From Lachnospiraceae bacterium MD335 (GTDB taxonomy: Bacteria > Bacillota > Clostridia > Lachnospirales > Lachnospiraceae): a stretch of DNA of 64,000 nucleotides. The notes beneath the pieces are model-generated. The model saw only the letters and a program-made list of their open reading frames with translations, ran no database searches and was not told the origin of the DNA. The position numbers were made by a program, and so were the translations under genes. How positions within the stretch are numbered: the first letter of the stretch is position 1; every line of letters begins with the position of its first letter. The stretch is from assembly GCA_000403335.2 (NCBI GenBank), contig KE159617.1:1253417-1317416 (forward strand). Direction: 5' to 3'. Of this stretch, positions 59,860-64,000 are shown piece after piece.

Positions 59860-61401
59860 ATGAGCAGGAAAACGACGGTATTAATGATTCTTGACGGTTA
59901 CGGTTTAAATGAAACGACAGAGCATAACGCGGTTGCGATAGGCAAGACACCGGTTATGGACAGGCTGATGAAAGAGTATCCTTTTGCGAAAGGAAATGCG
60001 AGCGGAATGGCAGTCGGACTTCCCGACGGACAGATGGGAAATTCCGAGGTCGGGCATTTGAATATGGGCGCAGGAAGAATTGTTTATCAGGAGCTTACAA
60101 GAATTACAAAGGAGATCGAAGACGGCACGTTTTTTGAAAATCCGGCACTGCTTGAAGCGGTTGAAAATTGCAAAAAGAACGATTCGGCGCTTCATCTGTT
60201 CGGACTGCTGTCGGACGGCGGCGTGCACAGCCACAATACACATCTTTACGGTTTGTTAGAGCTTGCAAAGAAAAATAATCTTTCCAAGGTTTTCGTGCAC
60301 TGTTTCCTTGACGGGCGTGATACGCCTCCGGCATCAGGAAAGGAATTTGCGGAAGCGTTGGACGCAAAGATGGCTCAAATCGGCGTAGGAAAGATTGCTT
60401 CCGTCATGGGACGTTATTACGCGATGGACAGAGATAACAATTATGACCGTGTGCAGAAGGCGTATGAGGCGATGACGTCAGGGACGGGTGAGCAGGCGCC
60501 TACAGGTCCTGCGGCAATCCAACAGTCTTATGACAATGACAAGACGGACGAATTTGTGCTTCCGACGGTTGTCGTGGAGAACGGAGCGCCTGTTGGTTTG
60601 ATTCAGGATCAGGATTCGATTGTGTTCTTCAACTTCCGTCCTGACCGTGCAAGAGAGATTACAAGAGCATTTTGTGATGATGATTTCAAAGGCTTTGACA
60701 GAAAACGCCTTGACGTAAAATTTGTGTGCTTCTCGGATTACGATCCGACAATCCCGAACAAGACGGTGGCATTCCACAAGATTTCGGTGACAAATACATT
60801 TGGTGAGTGGCTTGCGGCAAACAATATGACACAGGCTAGAATTGCGGAGACGGAGAAATATGCGCATGTAACATTTTTCTTCAACGGCGGCGTAGAGGAG
60901 CCGAATCAGGGTGAGGACAGAGTGCTTGTTCCTTCACCGAAGGAAGTGGCGACTTATGATTTAAAGCCGGAGATGAGCGCGTATATTGTGTGTGATAAGC
61001 TTTGTGAGGCAATTAAGTCAGGAAAATATGACGTGATTATCATTAATTTTGCAAACCCTGACATGGTAGGGCATACGGGCGTTGAAGAGGCGGCAATCAA
61101 GGCAGTCGAAGCGGTTGATGAGTGTGTCGGTAAGGCAGTTGAGGCAGTGCTTTCGGTAGACGGCACGATGTTTATCTGCGCGGATCACGGAAATGCGGAG
61201 CAGCTTATCGATTATGAAACGGGCGCGCCGTTTACGGCACATACGACAAATCCGGTGCCGTTTATCCTTGTAAATTATGATAAGGATTATACGTTGAGAG
61301 AGGGCGGATGCCTGGCGGATATTGTTCCCACATTGATTGAGACAATGGGAATGAAGCAGCCGGCGGAGATGACCGGAAAGTCGCTTTTGGTGCATAAATA
61401 A
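59860..61401 (+). CDS. gpmI: 2,3-bisphosphoglycerate-independent phosphoglycerate mutase
   Basis: The 513-aa di-manganese enzyme converts 3- to 2-phosphoglycerate. It has LMILDGYG with the metal Asp, the phosphoserine Ser62 in NSEVGHLNMG, and C-terminal metal motifs NPDMVGHTG and CADHGNAEQ. Length and motifs are standard. It precedes eno but a strong terminator divides them. Confidence 0.97.
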   Translation: MSRKTTVLMILDGYGLNETTEHNAVAIGKTPVMDRLMKEYPFAKGNASGMAVGLPDGQMGNSEVGHLNMGAGRIVYQELTRITKEIEDGTFFENPALLEAVENCKKNDSALHLFGLLSDGGVHSHNTHLYGLLELAKKNNLSKVFVHCFLDGRDTPPASGKEFAEALDAKMAQIGVGKIASVMGRYYAMDRDNNYDRVQKAYEAMTSGTGEQAPTGPAAIQQSYDNDKTDEFVLPTVVVENGAPVGLIQDQDSIVFFNFRPDRAREITRAFCDDDFKGFDRKRLDVKFVCFSDYDPTIPNKTVAFHKISVTNTFGEWLAANNMTQARIAETEKYAHVTFFFNGGVEEPNQGEDRVLVPSPKEVATYDLKPEMSAYIVCDKLCEAIKSGKYDVIIINFANPDMVGHTGVEEAAIKAVEAVDECVGKAVEAVLSVDGTMFICADHGNAEQLIDYETGAPFTAHTTNPVPFILVNYDKDYTLREGGCLADIVPTLIETMGMKQPAEMTGKSLLVHK

Positions 61402-62967
<1,566 letters not shown>

Positions 62968-62988
62968 TATACTCATTATTTACGCACG

Positions 62989-63052
62989 AAGGTCTTCTGT
63001 GATACAATGGGCGTTAGGAAGAAACGCGGATTTTTTCACGGAAGACCTTTTT
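62989..63052 (+). terminator. Terminator of eno
   Basis: AAGGTCTTCTGTG (62989-63001) pairs with CACGGAAGACCTT (63037-63049), with an inner GCGTT/AACGC hairpin; TTTTT follows. Confidence 0.85.
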
Positions 63053-63095
63053 GAGAACCGGGATTAATTGACAAGACTTTAACAAGGAGCGGAAG

Positions 63096-63590
63096 ATGAC
63101 AATACGCAAGGCGGTACTTGGGGATATAAATCAAATTTTGGCAATTTATGCACATGCGCGGGAACAGATGCGGCTGCTGGGCAATCCGGATCAGTGGGGA
63201 GACAGCAATCCTGCGGTGAGTGTTGTTGAAAACGACATAAAAACGGGCAGCAGCTATGTGATGGCTGAGGATGATGAGATTTACGGCGTATTTGCACTGG
63301 TAATCGGCACAGAGCCTGCATATGAACGGATTGAGGACGGCGCCTGGCTGAACGATGCGCCGTATGCAACGATACACAGGGTTGCGGGCAGCGGGAAACA
63401 AAAGGGGATTGTCAGGCACTGTCTTTCATTTTGTGAATCAAAGATACCAAATATCAGAATAGACACACACGCATGTAATTATATTATGCAGCATTTGCTA
63501 GAGAGCAGCGGATACCAAAGATGCGGAATAATATATGTCGCTGACGGCAGTCCGCGGATTGCCTATCAAAAAACGGTGAACGGATTATGA
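63096..63590 (+). CDS. GNAT family N-acetyltransferase
   Basis: A 164-aa protein with N-terminal TIRKAVLGDINQILAIYAHA and the acetyl-CoA region IHRVAGSGKQKGIVRHCLSF (a V-x-x-x-x-x-x-G-I-type P-loop). The C-terminal part ends YQRCGIIYVADGSPRIAYQK. The substrate is unknown. Its stop overlaps the next gene's start (ATGA), so the two are coupled. Confidence 0.88.
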   Translation: MTIRKAVLGDINQILAIYAHAREQMRLLGNPDQWGDSNPAVSVVENDIKTGSSYVMAEDDEIYGVFALVIGTEPAYERIEDGAWLNDAPYATIHRVAGSGKQKGIVRHCLSFCESKIPNIRIDTHACNYIMQHLLESSGYQRCGIIYVADGSPRIAYQKTVNGL

Positions 63591-64000
63591 AAAAACATAC
63601 ATATTACATGCCGCTGACGGCAGCGCCGTTTAAGCGGAGTGAAAAGTATTGGGAGCTGCTGCCGCAAAAAGCAGAGCTGACAGGTTATATCCGTTGCTTT
63701 TGGGGAAGCGGACAGCCTTATGTGCAGACAGGGGAAACCGCGGACAGCACACTTGTCATTCCCGATACATGCGTAGACATTATTTACTATATTGATGACA
63801 CTGCAAATACAGTTACTGGCGGTTTTTGCGGGATTAATGACACAAGCTTTTGGCATTATGACAATGCGGATGACGGGCATCGTGTTTCCGTTTTTGCGAT
63901 ACGCTTTTTTGCATGGGGTGTCTATTGTTTTTCGGAGGATTCCATGAAAGACACGCGAAACGGTTTTGAGGATGTACAGGCAAGATTTCGCTGGCTGGAC
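63587..64000 (+). CDS. AraC-family regulator, N-terminal part (truncated by window edge)
   Basis: The frame starts at ATG 63587 and is open to the end of the window (138 codons). The visible part (ELTGYIRCFWGS; LVIPDTCVDIIYYID; VSVFAIRFFAWGVY) is the DUF6597-like sensor domain found before AraC helix-turn-helix domains. The DNA-binding end is not seen, so the assignment rests on the sensor domain alone. Confidence 0.7.
   Translation, partial: MKKHTYYMPLTAAPFKRSEKYWELLPQKAELTGYIRCFWGSGQPYVQTGETADSTLVIPDTCVDIIYYIDDTANTVTGGFCGINDTSFWHYDNADDGHRVSVFAIRFFAWGVYCFSEDSMKDTRNGFEDVQARFRWLD

Overview
The window looks like a chromosomal stretch of a motile, pectin-using Lachnospiraceae bacterium (Lachnospira/Roseburia-like; genus not provable from sequence alone). 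Supporting signs are Clostridia-type genes with strong Shine-Dalgarno sites, a butyryl-CoA:acetate-type CoA-transferase, Rex, FlxA-like and DUF6033 proteins, a chemoreceptor, sigma-28-like promoters, and two giant secreted pectate lyases with a complete hexuronate-to-KDPG catabolic operon.

Layout. 0-7 kb: end of a MATE transporter, CoA-transferase, then rex (own promoter overlapped by a Rex-box-like site), a coiled-coil protein, nnr, alr and mazF without a visible mazE. 7-20 kb: two very large secreted pectinases, a PL1 enzyme (2236 aa, with a G9 tract just after the signal peptide) and a PL9 enzyme (1931 aa). 20-26.7 kb: CNNM/CorC protein, yebC, an OGG1-type glycosylase, then secG-rnr-smpB and a VanZ-like gene. 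26.7-30.5 kb: a decayed mobile-element island (tRNA/tmRNA 3'-end fragment, IS256-like remnant, truncated sensor kinase, frameshifted response regulator, two broken HTH genes, a methyltransferase split by a stop codon) ending beside an intact tRNA-Pro. 30.6-34.8 kb: a candidate small RNA, hflX, a DUF3810 metalloprotease-like gene and a DUF2974 hydrolase. 34.9-41.3 kb: the uxaB-uxaA-kdgK-kduD-like-eda operon, with one promoter/operator and elaborate RNA structures in its spacers. 41.3-53.7 kb: HIT, HPr-like and LytTR regulators, galK, a BlaI/M56 pair, four coiled-coil proteins of flagellated Lachnospiraceae with sigma-28-like promoters, flotillin and cobA. 53.7-64 kb: a possible sigma-28 small RNA, a PaaK-type ligase, an orphan solute-binding lipoprotein next to an MCP, a gutted thiN, an ABC_trans_CmpB protein, gpmI, eno, a GNAT gene and a partial AraC-type regulator.

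How it fits together. The PL1 and PL9 lyases would cut polygalacturonate outside the cell. Imported uronates are reduced (UxaB), dehydrated (UxaA) and phosphorylated (KdgK), then split by the KDPG aldolase; the KduD-like dehydrogenase fits the unsaturated-uronate branch. GpmI and enolase carry the triose products on, and Rex plus the CoA-transferase handle redox and butyrate output. Most unusual are three families of structured intergenic elements: a roughly 135-bp MITE-like element (three copies, one with a 14-bp perfect terminal inverted repeat and an 8-bp target duplication), a pseudoknot-type element (two copies with compensatory changes), and a double-hairpin element (two copies, both inside the KDG operon).
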